A stretch of DNA of 64,000 bases from F0422 sp003992255 (GTDB lineage: Bacteria > Bacillota > Negativicutes > Veillonellales > Veillonellaceae). This document shows positions 33,215-40,873 of this stretch, piece by piece (positions within the stretch are counted from its first letter, which is position 1; the number at the start of each line of letters is the position of its first letter). Location of the stretch: the NCBI RefSeq assembly GCF_003992255.1, contig NZ_RQVA01000008.1:41750-105749 (forward strand), in the 5' to 3' direction. The position numbers were made by a program, and so were the translations under genes. The notes under the pieces were generated by a model, which worked only from the letters and a program-made list of their open reading frames with translations, was not told the origin of the DNA and ran no database searches.

Positions 33215-33286
33215 AAAAGCGTGGCACACTCCTTCTCAAACTGATCCTACGGTAGGTTTGTTCAGGAGTATGTCACGCTTTTTTAG
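33215..33286 (+). repeat. long imperfect hairpin (terminator-like repeat copy 5)
   Basis: AAAAGCGTG / CACGCTTTT outer arms, ACTCCT / AGGAGT and CCTAC / GTAGG inner arms, T-run at the end. It has the same size and AAAAGC...GCTTTT ends as the other dispersed hairpins, but its interior differs. Confidence 0.6.
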
Positions 33287-33305
33287 TTTTTCATTATTCA
33301 GTCAG

Positions 33306-33438
33306 AAAGGAACGACACAAGGCTACTACGTATAACTGCGTTCCTCTAGGGTAAGGATGTCGTGCTCTTCTAGTTTATCTAAATTTGGACCAAAAAAGGA
33401 ACGCAACTAGTGTTCTATACGTAACGGCGCTCCTTGGG
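33306..33438 (+). repeat. tandem pair of related hairpin elements
   Basis: Element 1 (33306-33351) and element 2 (33392-33438) both begin AAAGGAACG, contain TACGTA followed by AAC, and end GCG-TCCT. Each can fold through AGGAACG/CGTTCCT-type arms. No gene lies here. Confidence 0.5.
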
Positions 33439-33490
33439 AATTTTTGTTAATACGTATTTTAAATATATATATCAACGATATGTAAAAAAG

Positions 33491-33499
33491 TGCTATACT
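33491..33499 (+). promoter_or_regulatory. extended -10 promoter of toxin locus 3
   Basis: TGCTATACT (33491-33499). In the leader, TCTTCCT can pair with AGGAGGA of the ribosome site (33552-33562), masking it. Confidence 0.65.
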
Positions 33500-33568
33500 A
33501 TACATATAGAAGAACTATCAACGTGAGTTGGGTTCATCTCTTCCTAAGTAATAGGAGGAGGTGATACT

Positions 33569-33649
33569 ATGACACCATTCGAATTTTTTAGTTTACTAAT
33601 ACAATTTGGAATGTTAGTGATAGCATTTTTAACTTACTTAAATATGTAA
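33569..33649 (+). CDS. 26-residue BsrG/TxpA-like (holin-like) candidate type I toxin
   Basis: A short ORF with a very strong ribosome site (AGGAGGAGGTG) encodes MTPFEFFSLLIQFGMLVIAF plus LTYLNM. The pattern M-T/S-x-x-E-x(3-6)-I-x-F-G-x-L-V/I matches the BsrG/TxpA putative holin-like toxin family, although the basic tail typical of the family is missing. It is flanked by convergent promoters with homologous leader sequences, which predicts a cis-antisense RNA. Toxicity is inferred. It is the third small hydrophobic peptide locus in the window and unrelated in sequence to the other two. Confidence 0.7.
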   Translation: MTPFEFFSLLIQFGMLVIAFLTYLNM

Positions 33650-33654
33650 GTGAA

Positions 33655-33766
33655 AAGCCTAACGTAAAGATAAGTATTGCAAGTACTTAACACGTTAGGC
33701 AAATCAAATTTCTAGTATTTGAGATGAGCCTAACGCCTACGACACGTTGATGGCTCTTCTTTTGTT
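33655..33766 (-). ncRNA. candidate antisense RNA of toxin locus 3
   Basis: On the minus strand TGTTATACT (33781-33773) is an extended -10, giving a start near 33766. The RNA would run to the hairpin GCCTAACGT/ACGTTAGGC (33658-33694), followed on the minus strand by TTTTC. Its first 45 nt resemble the toxin mRNA's own 5' end: both carry CATCAACGTG or TATCAACGTG and GTT-GG-TCATCTC. On + the hairpin GAGCC...GGCTC plus TTCTTTT (33725-33764) can end the toxin mRNA, so the two RNAs overlap by about 100 nt. Confidence 0.55.
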
Positions 33767-33912
33767 ATGTCTAGTATAACATAGTTTGTCACGTAAGACT
33801 ACTTATTTTATTATAGGTGGTATTCTATTATGAATGACATATGATATTGTCATAGTATATACATAAATAAATTTGTCAAAACATAGTACAACCAATATAG
33901 GTAGATGGTATC

Positions 33913-34143
33913 TTAAAAGGACCGTTTGCCCAAGCTAGGGTGTTTACATGGTTTTAATGTATATCGGTCGATGATACGGCATGCTTCGTCTAGGGTAAGG
34001 TCTTCTTTGGTAGGTCCTTGCTCGAATATGCATCGAGGGTCGATAGAGCCAACTTCTCCGGCTGGTAGGTATAGGTATTCTGAGTTATAAGGGTCACCAA
34101 AAATGTACCCTGCTTGTAAGTGTTCTTTATGGATACGGCTCAT
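33913..34143 (-). CDS. conserved-looking 76-residue protein of unknown function
   Basis: I do not recognise the family. It begins MSRIHKEHLQAGYIFGDPYN and has a central PAGEVGSIDPRCIFEQGP followed by a predicted helix (DLTLDEACRIIDRY) and a basic tail. There is no signal peptide or membrane segment. The start overlaps the stop of the phosphoesterase gene by 4 nt (ATGA), so it is translationally coupled and probably functionally linked to it and to the GalT-like gene. Confidence 0.65.
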   Translation of the reverse strand: MSRIHKEHLQAGYIFGDPYNSEYLYLPAGEVGSIDPRCIFEQGPTKEDLTLDEACRIIDRYTLKPCKHPSLGKRSF

Positions 34144-34853
34144 GGTATCTCCTTCATCATAAAATTAGCAGCATCGGCTGAGACTAAGTGTAATTGTGTA
34201 TGCCCCCAATGAGAGGGTACTTTTTGAAAGGACGTTTTGTCATGTAAATGACCGAATACGCAGTGATCTACATGGTATTGTTCTAATAGGTCTGTAAATC
34301 CATTGGCATGATTTTCTAATGTTGGTGGGTAGTGCAGTAACAGTATGCGTGTTACCTGAGATGGATCATCGCCACTTTCAGTAATGGCTGTTTCCATAGC
34401 ATCTAGGGCAGCTTTTGTACGCATTAATTCCCGTTCATATATATGACGATCTTCTTCTTTAAAGAAAGGGTCTTGGGGATAGATATATCCTTTTGTGCCA
34501 CCGAATGCGATGCCATTGTGGTAGAGACCTCTACCTTGTAAAAAAGTAATACGTCCCTCCATAAGGGTATTCATTTTTTGTAGGCTCGTCCACCAATAAT
34601 CGTGATTGCCACGAATCATAAACTTGTTGCCTGGCAAGGCAGAGATCGCATCTAGGTCGATTTGCGCATCTTTGAGGCGCATAGCCCAGGACATATCACC
34701 TACGAGAAAGACTAGATCATCAGGTTGTATATGTTCCCGCCAATGAGATTGGATGCGCTCCCAATGGTTATCCCAGTGGGGACCGAAGATGGTCATAGGT
34801 TTTGTTGGTGGTTGCCCAGATAGGTGTAAATCGCCAATGGCAAAAACTTTCAT
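34140..34853 (-). CDS. cytosolic metallophosphoesterase
   Basis: 237 residues with the full calcineurin-like set: FAIGDLHLSG (GDxH), VFLVGDMSWAM (GDxx), MIRGNHDYWW (GNHD), LLLHYPP (H) and HCVFGHLHD (GHxH). Two metal ions are expected at these residues. No signal peptide. The substrate is unknown; tight coupling with a GalT-like nucleotidyltransferase gene (1-nt overlap, TAATG) and the 76-residue gene suggests a nucleotide or sugar phosphate. Confidence 0.85.
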   Translation of the reverse strand: MKVFAIGDLHLSGQPPTKPMTIFGPHWDNHWERIQSHWREHIQPDDLVFLVGDMSWAMRLKDAQIDLDAISALPGNKFMIRGNHDYWWTSLQKMNTLMEGRITFLQGRGLYHNGIAFGGTKGYIYPQDPFFKEEDRHIYERELMRTKAALDAMETAITESGDDPSQVTRILLLHYPPTLENHANGFTDLLEQYHVDHCVFGHLHDKTSFQKVPSHWGHTQLHLVSADAANFMMKEIP

Positions 34854-35635
34854 TAAGCCTCCAAAGGATTGTGTAAATATGGTTGGATTTGACGAATGAC
34901 TTCTAAGGCTCGTTCCTCATGGCATACTTGTGGTATTCCGTAACCGATGACGAGAGGAGATGTCACATAACGTGGTACGATTTTTGTATAGTGAAAGCCG
35001 TCGCCAATGTCGTAGAAAAATAAGTTATAAGACTTTGCATATTTAGAAAAGCCTTCTAATAGGTAGCGTAAGATACGTTGCAAGTATTTGGACAAGATAG
35101 GCGTATCTAACTGTGGATCGAAGCACATATTAAACTCGAAAAATCCATTGATAGGACGATTCGATAAGGTGATCCGAAGACCATCTTCTTCATGGATAGG
35201 CCATCCTGCAAAATGTTCCACATGAATATCTTTGCGATAGTCGTAGTCCTCTAGGCCGATGATTTGGCTGTGCGGATGATAAATAGATCCGCCAGACATA
35301 GGGCCATAGTTTTTAAAGAATAAGACGGATGCAAAACGAGGGTCAGCTTTCACCTGTTCCCATTTGGTTCTGCTAAATTCTAAAATGTGGACCGCATCTG
35401 CAAAGGGTAATTTAGAATATTCTGTGTGCACATGGGGTGGCGTTTCAATGATAACAGTAGGCCATGTACGTTCTAATACAGGGTATTTATTCATGAGCCA
35501 AATGATGGGCCCAGATGTATCTAATATATCGGTTAATTGCGAGGACTCGCAAAATGGGCAGTGCCCGTCGCGATTGTGCATGCTGTCGGGTTTTGTTTGC
35601 CCCAGAGCAATATCAAAAATTAATGGTTCTTTCAT
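34853..35635 (-). CDS. GalT/HIT-like protein (DUF4931 type)
   Basis: 260 residues. CPFCESSQ holds a CxxC and GSIYHPHSQIIGL is the HxHxQ active-site motif of galactose-1-phosphate uridylyltransferases and HIT relatives, with the nucleophilic histidine. GPIIWLMNKYPVL and HVHTEYSKL match the N-terminal GalT layout. It is shorter than true GalT (about 340), in line with the DUF4931 group. It probably transfers or hydrolyses a nucleotide, but on what is unknown. GAGGTG lies before the ATG. It heads a coupled operon with a phosphoesterase and a 76-residue protein. Confidence 0.72.
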   Translation of the reverse strand: MKEPLIFDIALGQTKPDSMHNRDGHCPFCESSQLTDILDTSGPIIWLMNKYPVLERTWPTVIIETPPHVHTEYSKLPFADAVHILEFSRTKWEQVKADPRFASVLFFKNYGPMSGGSIYHPHSQIIGLEDYDYRKDIHVEHFAGWPIHEEDGLRITLSNRPINGFFEFNMCFDPQLDTPILSKYLQRILRYLLEGFSKYAKSYNLFFYDIGDGFHYTKIVPRYVTSPLVIGYGIPQVCHEERALEVIRQIQPYLHNPLEA

Positions 35636-35724
35636 GGTTCACCTCACTAGTACTATAGTATCATAGGGGACGATGTTTATGAAAGTGTGAAACATGATAT
35701 AATAAAAAAAGAATAGGAGGAATT

Positions 35725-36252
35725 ATGAGACCTACAACATTATGTTTTCCGAAACGGGAAGAATTATTTTTATTAGGACGAAAAAAACGCGGCTTTGGAG
35801 CCGGTTATTATAATGGATTTGGTGGTAAAATTGAGGACGGTGAAAGTTTCCGTGCTTGCGCTGTGCGTGAAGTGTTTGAGGAAGTCTCTTTGCTAGTGAA
35901 GCAAGAAGACTTACAGGCTGTGGCCTTATTAGACTTTCAATTTCCTTACTCACCTGAGTTGAGCCATATTAGTTATGTATACATAGTAGAACAGTTTCAA
36001 GGGATTCCTCTGGAATCGGAAGAAATGGATCCCCATTGGTTTACCTTGGAGAAGACGCCATTTGACCATATGTGGGCTGGTGATGAAGAGTGGATTCCAC
36101 GGATTTGGCGTGGCGAGAAGTTGAAAGGTGTTATTACTTTCAAAGAAGATAATAGTACGATAGAATTCATGCAGTTCATGGCTGTAGAAGAAATCCTAGA
36201 GAGTGAAGATGTGAACCGTGTGACGGCTTGGATATATGAGGGTATGAAGTGA
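35725..36252 (+). CDS. NUDIX hydrolase, MutT/MTH1-like (8-oxo-dGTP diphosphatase candidate)
   Basis: 175 residues. The Nudix box GGKIEDGESFRACAVREVFE plus EVSL fits GX5EX7REUXEEXGU, although the last glycine is replaced. LLGRKKRGFGAGYYNGFGGK resembles the MTH1 purine-binding start. The mutY start codon overlaps its stop (GTGA), so the pair is a coupled GO-type oxidised-guanine defence unit: this enzyme would clear 8-oxo-dGTP and MutY would repair A:8-oxoG. AGGAGG lies before the ATG. Confidence 0.85.
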   Translation: MRPTTLCFPKREELFLLGRKKRGFGAGYYNGFGGKIEDGESFRACAVREVFEEVSLLVKQEDLQAVALLDFQFPYSPELSHISYVYIVEQFQGIPLESEEMDPHWFTLEKTPFDHMWAGDEEWIPRIWRGEKLKGVITFKEDNSTIEFMQFMAVEEILESEDVNRVTAWIYEGMK

Positions 36253-37391
36253 AACAAGTAGAACAGCAAGGCCAAGTGGCATGGACACAGCATTTATTAG
36301 ATTGGTACGATGTACATAAGCGTGACTTGCCTTGGCGTGAAAGTAAAGACCCATATCGTATTTGGGTGTCTGAGGTTATGTCTCAACAAACACGAATTGA
36401 GGCCATGCGGCCTTATTTTGAAAACTGGGTGTTGCAATTTCCAACCTTAGAAAGTTTAGCATCTGCAGAAGAAGATACAGTAGTGCGAGCTTGGCAAGGA
36501 CTGGGGTATTATTCTAGGGCTCGCAATTTGCACCAAGGTGTGAAAGAAGTAGTAGAAACCTATGGGGGCCAAGTGCCACGGACACGGAAAGAAATGGAAT
36601 CCTTAAAAGGTGTAGGTTCCTATACAGCAGGGGCAGTGCTTTCCATTGCCTATAACCTTCGAGAACCGGCCGTAGATGGGAATGTACTTCGTGTCTATGC
36701 TCGCCTATATAATATCCATGAAGATATTCTTGGCACGGTAGGAAAAAAAGCGATTACCATATTGGTAGAAGAGACCATGCCCTACGATCGACCAGGCGAC
36801 TTCAATGAAGCCCTCATGGATTTCGGTGCCTCTATTTGTATTCCCAAAACACCTCGTTGTGAGTCTTGCCCATTAGTGCAGGATTGTGCAGCAAAAGAAG
36901 CAGGAACAGAGCAACAATTACCGATACGGATTAAGAAAACAAAGGTACAATCTGTCCAATTATACGTAGGAATTATTTCTACAGTAGATGGGTACTACCT
37001 ATTGCATCGAAGACCCAAAGAGGGATTACTGCAAAATATGTGGGAGTTTCCAAGTGTAGAAGGTGGCACAGCAGAGAGTCGCAAAGTAGAATTAATTGAG
37101 GGATTACAATCCATTGGGGTTACCATCACTATGGAACGGCCTATGGCAAAGGAAGTAACGCATATCTTTAGCCATCGTAAATGGACGATGAAAGGCTATC
37201 GAGGTGAAGCTACAGAGGTGGCAATAGATTCGTCGAATACAATTGTGCTAGAAGGTGATGAAGCGGTGCAACAAGCTGTAGCAGAAGGTCAGATTATCCC
37301 GCTTAAAGAAGATTGGATTCTCTGTCGAAAAGAAGCCTTTCACGTGTTACCATGGGCAGGACCTCATGGTAAATTTATTGATCTTTGTTAA
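36249..37391 (+). CDS. mutY: A/G-specific adenine glycosylase MutY
   Basis: 380 residues from GTG 36249, overlapping the upstream stop. LPWRESKDPYRIWVSEVMSQ followed by QT carries the catalytic glutamate; LKGVGSYTAGAVLSIAY is the helix-hairpin-helix; VDGNVLRVYARL holds the catalytic aspartate; CIPKTPRCESCPLVQDC is the Cx6Cx2Cx5C iron-sulphur loop. The C-terminal third is the Nudix-like 8-oxoG recognition domain (YYLLHRRPKEGLLQNMWEFP). It removes adenine mispaired with 8-oxoguanine. Confidence 0.95.
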   Translation: MKQVEQQGQVAWTQHLLDWYDVHKRDLPWRESKDPYRIWVSEVMSQQTRIEAMRPYFENWVLQFPTLESLASAEEDTVVRAWQGLGYYSRARNLHQGVKEVVETYGGQVPRTRKEMESLKGVGSYTAGAVLSIAYNLREPAVDGNVLRVYARLYNIHEDILGTVGKKAITILVEETMPYDRPGDFNEALMDFGASICIPKTPRCESCPLVQDCAAKEAGTEQQLPIRIKKTKVQSVQLYVGIISTVDGYYLLHRRPKEGLLQNMWEFPSVEGGTAESRKVELIEGLQSIGVTITMERPMAKEVTHIFSHRKWTMKGYRGEATEVAIDSSNTIVLEGDEAVQQAVAEGQIIPLKEDWILCRKEAFHVLPWAGPHGKFIDLC

Positions 37392-37413
37392 TCTATACCG
37401 AGGAGTGATATAG

Positions 37414-38589
37414 ATGAGAATATATATATTAGTAGGTATTTTAGTATTCGGCATGTCCATCCTAGGGGCCATTGCGGGATATTTAATAGCTCTTTTTAGA
37501 CAGGCAAACAAACGCAAAGGTCTTAAGCGAGGACTCTTGGTAGGTCTTGGTATTGGTATAGGGACGATTCTATTGCAGCGGTTCCTGTATACTGTTCATG
37601 ATGGAATAGGACTTACCATAGGACGGATTTTTTTAACAGAATTGAATGGTCTTGTAGTAGGCTTGGTAGCTACTTTTGGAATATTGTCCGTATTCGGTAT
37701 CTTTTATGGGCTCATGCACTTAGCAAATAGGAGTCGTAATTGCGATGATTCTGTGGATATATCTCGGCGGAACTTCTTCAAACGTACGGCTGTGGTGGTA
37801 CCAGCTGTGGTGGGAGTTACAGGATCAGTGGCTGCCTTTCAAGGGAATAATGAACTGCAACTACGTAAGATACAATTAGCTTTGAAAGATAGACCAGAGG
37901 TACTGAAAGGATATAAGATTGGACAACTTAGCGATGTTCATATAGGGCCTTTCATTGGCAGGGACAAGTTGAAAGAAATGATAGATGCCGTTGCTAGTGA
38001 ACACCCGAATCGACTGGTTATCACTGGAGATTTAATCGATGATTTAGGGTATCTTGATGAAGTGGCAGATTATCTAGATAGTCGTGTACAAGACTTTCCT
38101 GATGGCATTGATTATATTTTAGGTAACCATGAATACCGTGTGGATGTGGAACGTGTGTGGAAGCGGTTGAGCCAAACTAAGATGCATATGTACCGAAATA
38201 GTCACAAGAAAATATTGGATGGCCCCAAGCCTGTGTACTTGGTGGGCATGGACTACCATTTTAAAGATGATGTACAAGGAGAAAATGTTCGTGCCTTAGA
38301 TGAAGCTATGAAAGGTATCCCAAAACATGGATATCCTATCTTGTTGGCGCACCATCCGAACTTTATCCCGGAAGCATTCCGTAGGAAGATTCCTCTCACA
38401 CTATCTGGACATACCCATGGAGGACAAATCAATCTATGGGGCATGAATCTGGTTCCCGTGTATAAGCCGTATTGGAAAGGACTTTACGAAGAACAGGGAC
38501 TATTTGCTTATGTAAGCCGTGGATCGGGACATTGGTTTCCAGTGCGGTTGAACTGTGCTAGAGAAGTGACAGTGTTTACGATTTTATAA
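37414..38589 (+). CDS. membrane-anchored metallophosphoesterase (YkuE/YaeI-like) with an internal Tat-like motif
   Basis: 391 residues. Three to four hydrophobic segments lie in the first 110 residues. Then comes SRRNFFKRTAVVVPAVVGVT, which reads as a twin-arginine signal (SRRxFFK) placed after the membrane domain. The phosphoesterase domain follows: IGQLSDVHIGPF, ITGDLIDD, ILGNHEYR, ILLAHHPN and LSGHTHGGQI. YkuE-like enzymes act outside the cytoplasmic membrane on lipids or UDP-sugars. The rare N-out/Tat combination suggests dual export of a membrane-tethered enzyme. Confidence 0.82.
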   Translation: MRIYILVGILVFGMSILGAIAGYLIALFRQANKRKGLKRGLLVGLGIGIGTILLQRFLYTVHDGIGLTIGRIFLTELNGLVVGLVATFGILSVFGIFYGLMHLANRSRNCDDSVDISRRNFFKRTAVVVPAVVGVTGSVAAFQGNNELQLRKIQLALKDRPEVLKGYKIGQLSDVHIGPFIGRDKLKEMIDAVASEHPNRLVITGDLIDDLGYLDEVADYLDSRVQDFPDGIDYILGNHEYRVDVERVWKRLSQTKMHMYRNSHKKILDGPKPVYLVGMDYHFKDDVQGENVRALDEAMKGIPKHGYPILLAHHPNFIPEAFRRKIPLTLSGHTHGGQINLWGMNLVPVYKPYWKGLYEEQGLFAYVSRGSGHWFPVRLNCAREVTVFTIL

Positions 38590-38654
38590 GGCTATGTGTA
38601 TTTTATTTATAGCATGAAAGTGGTTAGTTAATTATTTTGCAATTTGTAAAATTT

Positions 38655-38663
38655 TGATATACT
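38655..38663 (+). promoter_or_regulatory. extended -10 promoter of toxin locus 2
   Basis: TGATATACT (38655-38663), followed by the same leader as in locus 1 (ACTGTAGATGTTACCTCCCC), whose ACCTCC can pair with GGGGGT at the ribosome site. Confidence 0.65.
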
Positions 38664-38709
38664 GTAGATGTTACCTCCCCGATACTGGTGACAGGAAGGG
38701 GGTGTTTCA

Positions 38710-38805
38710 ATGGAGCTTTTGATTAACTTTATTATTTCTATTATGGCAGGTATAGTCAGTTCCTATATCTGTAAATGGCTAGATAGAAAGTTTAGAGGTA
38801 ATTAG
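38710..38805 (+). CDS. 31-residue membrane peptide, candidate type I toxin (par/Fst-like), locus 2
   Basis: Begins MELLINFIISIMAGIV and ends CKWLDRKFRGN: one hydrophobic helix and a basic tail, same length as the peptide at 6814-6909. AGGGGGTG precedes the ATG. The leader, shared terminator, convergent promoter and repeat layout all match locus 1, although the repeat sequence itself is different. It is presumably a chromosomal par/Fst-type module; activity is not shown. Confidence 0.7.
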   Translation: MELLINFIISIMAGIVSSYICKWLDRKFRGN

Positions 38806-38822
38806 CCTAGAGATAGCTCTCT

Positions 38823-38892
38823 AAAAAAAGCAGAACCCCCACAGCGGCAACTGTGGGGGTTCTTTGTTTCAATGGATTTGATTAACTTTTGT
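38823..38892 (-). ncRNA. candidate antisense antitoxin RNA, locus 2
   Basis: Starts near 38892 from the promoter at 38899-38927 and ends at the shared hairpin. It carries the complement of TTTGATTAACTTT (38877-38889), which also stands at 38718-38730 in the toxin ORF; CAATGGA precedes both copies (38708 and 38870). Predicted length about 70 nt. Confidence 0.65.
38833..38866. terminator. bidirectional terminator of toxin locus 2
   Basis: GAACCCCCACAG CGGCAA CTGTGGGGGTTC (12-bp perfect stem), TTTG on + and CTTTTTTTAG on minus. Confidence 0.85.
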
Positions 38893-38898
38893 ACCTGT

Positions 38899-38927
38899 AG
38901 TATATCATAAAAAAAGTATATTGTCAT
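38899..38927 (-). promoter_or_regulatory. antisense RNA promoter, locus 2
   Basis: On the minus strand: -35 ATGACA (38927-38922), 17-bp spacer, -10 TATACT (38904-38899), matching locus 1. Beyond it, 38928-39177 is AT-rich leader of the metal ABC operon, with TTAATACTCATTATCATTA (38984-39002) as a weak Fur-like candidate. Confidence 0.7.
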
Positions 38928-39177
38928 CTTAAAAGGGACTTTTTGCGACATAACGATACTATATCTGCTCACATACATTAAAGTTAATACTCATTATCAT
39001 TAATTTAAATAATAATAGAGGTAATAGCTAATACTTTCATTCTTTGAAATATATATTTAAAAATTTATATTGAGAAATGCTATCAATTGTGATATAGTAT
39101 AGATAAGCAAGACTCATGGAATTTTTAATGTGGGGATGGACGGGACATTCCAAATATGTAGTAAAGGAGGAAAGACC

Positions 39178-40119
39178 ATGAAAGAATTTAAACTTTGGCG
39201 TTTATGTATTGTATTCGCCGTATGTATTTTAGCGATTGCAGGCTGTGGTAAACAAGCGGATACAGTGCAAGAAGGAAAACCGTTACAAGTGGTAACGACA
39301 ACAACGATGATTACAGATTTAGTACAAAAAATCGGTGGTAATCATGTACAGGTACAAGGCTTAATGGGTGCTGGGGTAGACCCACATTTATATCAAGCTA
39401 GTGCTGGCGATGTATCTACTTTACAAAAAGGCGATATTATTTTCTTGAACGGCATTCATTTAGAAGGCAAAATGGGCCAAGTATTCCAAGAATTAAAAAA
39501 AGCAAATAAAACAGTAGTAGAAGTATCTAAAGATATGGATCCATCTACACTTTTAGCCTTTGAAGAAGAAGGTCCAGATGCGAGAGACCCTCATATTTGG
39601 TTCGATGTACAAAACTGGAAACTAGCTGCAAAAGTAGTAAAAGATACGTTAGTAGAAAAAGACCCTGCTCATGAAAAAGACTATGTAGCTAATTACGAAG
39701 CGTACATGAAAGAATTAGAGGAAGCGGATCAATACATCAAGGATAGAACGAAAGAAATTCCTGAACAATCTCGTGTATTGGTAACAGCTCATGATGCATT
39801 CCACTACTTTGCTCGTGCCTATGGATTTGAAGTGAAAGGCTTACAAGGTGTAAGTACCGCTACAGAAGCTGGTACGAAAGATATGAATGACTTGGTGCAA
39901 TTCATTGTGGATCACAAAATCAAAGCTATCTTCGTAGAATCCTCTGTACCACATAAAACAATTGAAGCTGTACAAGAGGCATGTAAAGCAAAAGGTTGGG
40001 ATGTAGCTATCGGTGGTGAATTATACTCTGATTCCTTAGGTTCTCCTGATACACCAGGCGGTACATATATTGGCATGGTAAAAGCTAATATTGATACGAT
40101 TGTAGGCGCTCTTAAATGA
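39178..40119 (+). CDS. metal ABC transporter substrate-binding lipoprotein (TroA/ZnuA family)
   Basis: 313 residues from ATG 39178 (AAGGAGG 5-11 nt before). The lipoprotein signal peptide ends in the lipobox AIAGC, about residue 22. Ligand motifs are GVDPHLYQASAGD (His), DPHIWFDVQNW (His), VTAHDAFHYFARAYGFEV (His, TroA-like) and ELYSDSLG (Asp). The His-rich loop of zinc-specific ZnuA is absent. With the ATPase and two permeases that follow it forms a TroABCD/SitABCD-type importer for Mn2+, Zn2+ or Fe2+. The stop overlaps the ATPase start. Confidence 0.9.
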   Translation: MKEFKLWRLCIVFAVCILAIAGCGKQADTVQEGKPLQVVTTTTMITDLVQKIGGNHVQVQGLMGAGVDPHLYQASAGDVSTLQKGDIIFLNGIHLEGKMGQVFQELKKANKTVVEVSKDMDPSTLLAFEEEGPDARDPHIWFDVQNWKLAAKVVKDTLVEKDPAHEKDYVANYEAYMKELEEADQYIKDRTKEIPEQSRVLVTAHDAFHYFARAYGFEVKGLQGVSTATEAGTKDMNDLVQFIVDHKIKAIFVESSVPHKTIEAVQEACKAKGWDVAIGGELYSDSLGSPDTPGGTYIGMVKANIDTIVGALK

Positions 40120-40865
40120 TGAGTGAAAACAAGTGTATTCTAAAAGTAGAGAATCTTTCAGCCGCATATGATGAACATGTAGTGCTAGAAGATGTATCCT
40201 TTCAGATTGAAAAAGGAACGATGACGGCCATAGTTGGCCCTAATGGAGCTGGCAAATCCACCTTGGTAAAAGCTGTGCTAGGTCTCATTCCCGTTGTGAC
40301 TGGACAGATTCAACTAGAGGTGAAAAGTGACCGTAAGTCCGCCTATGTAAGCTCCAACAATACTAGTATATACAACCACATTTCCTATGTGCCACAAACA
40401 TCGACGGTAGATTGGGATTATCCCATCACTGTCTTTGAAGTGGTTTTGATGGGTACGTACCGTAGGTTGGGTTGGTTTAAACGCCCTGGGAAAAAGGAAC
40501 GAGATGAAGCAACCAAAGCGCTAGAAACGGTGGGTATGTTAGATTATGCAGAACGATCGATCTCCCAATTGTCTGGAGGACAGCAACAACGCGTCTTCCT
40601 CGCAAGGGCTCTGGTAGAAGATCAAGATGTATATATCCTAGACGAGCCCTTTAAAGGTATCGATAAAACAACAGAAGCTGTGCTAGTGAAGATTATGAAG
40701 GACATGCAAGGAGCAGGAAAAACCTTGCTCATTGTACATCATAATTTGCAAACCTTAGAAGCCTATTTTGACCATGTTCTCTGTGTGAATCGCAAGCTCG
40801 TTGGCATGGGAACGGTGCAAGAAGTGGTAGGTTCAGACCTCTTAGACGAGACATTTTCTTACTAG
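40116..40865 (+). CDS. metal ABC transporter ATP-binding protein
   Basis: 249 residues. VGPNGAGKSTLVKAVLGL (Walker A), YVPQTSTVDWDYPITVFEVV (Q-loop, with the DW(D/S)FP-like region typical of the Mn/Zn family), LSGGQQQRVFLARAL (signature), YILDEPF (Walker B) and LLIVHHNL (H-loop). It powers the importer encoded by its neighbours. The start overlaps the lipoprotein gene's stop by 4 nt. Confidence 0.95.
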   Translation: MMSENKCILKVENLSAAYDEHVVLEDVSFQIEKGTMTAIVGPNGAGKSTLVKAVLGLIPVVTGQIQLEVKSDRKSAYVSSNNTSIYNHISYVPQTSTVDWDYPITVFEVVLMGTYRRLGWFKRPGKKERDEATKALETVGMLDYAERSISQLSGGQQQRVFLARALVEDQDVYILDEPFKGIDKTTEAVLVKIMKDMQGAGKTLLIVHHNLQTLEAYFDHVLCVNRKLVGMGTVQEVVGSDLLDETFSY

Positions 40866-40873
40866 GAGGGCTT

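Noticed and set aside
38984..39004. Fur box before the metal ABC operon
   Set aside because: TTAATACTCATTATCATTA matches the Fur consensus only partly in an AT-rich stretch; kept as a weak candidate, not called.
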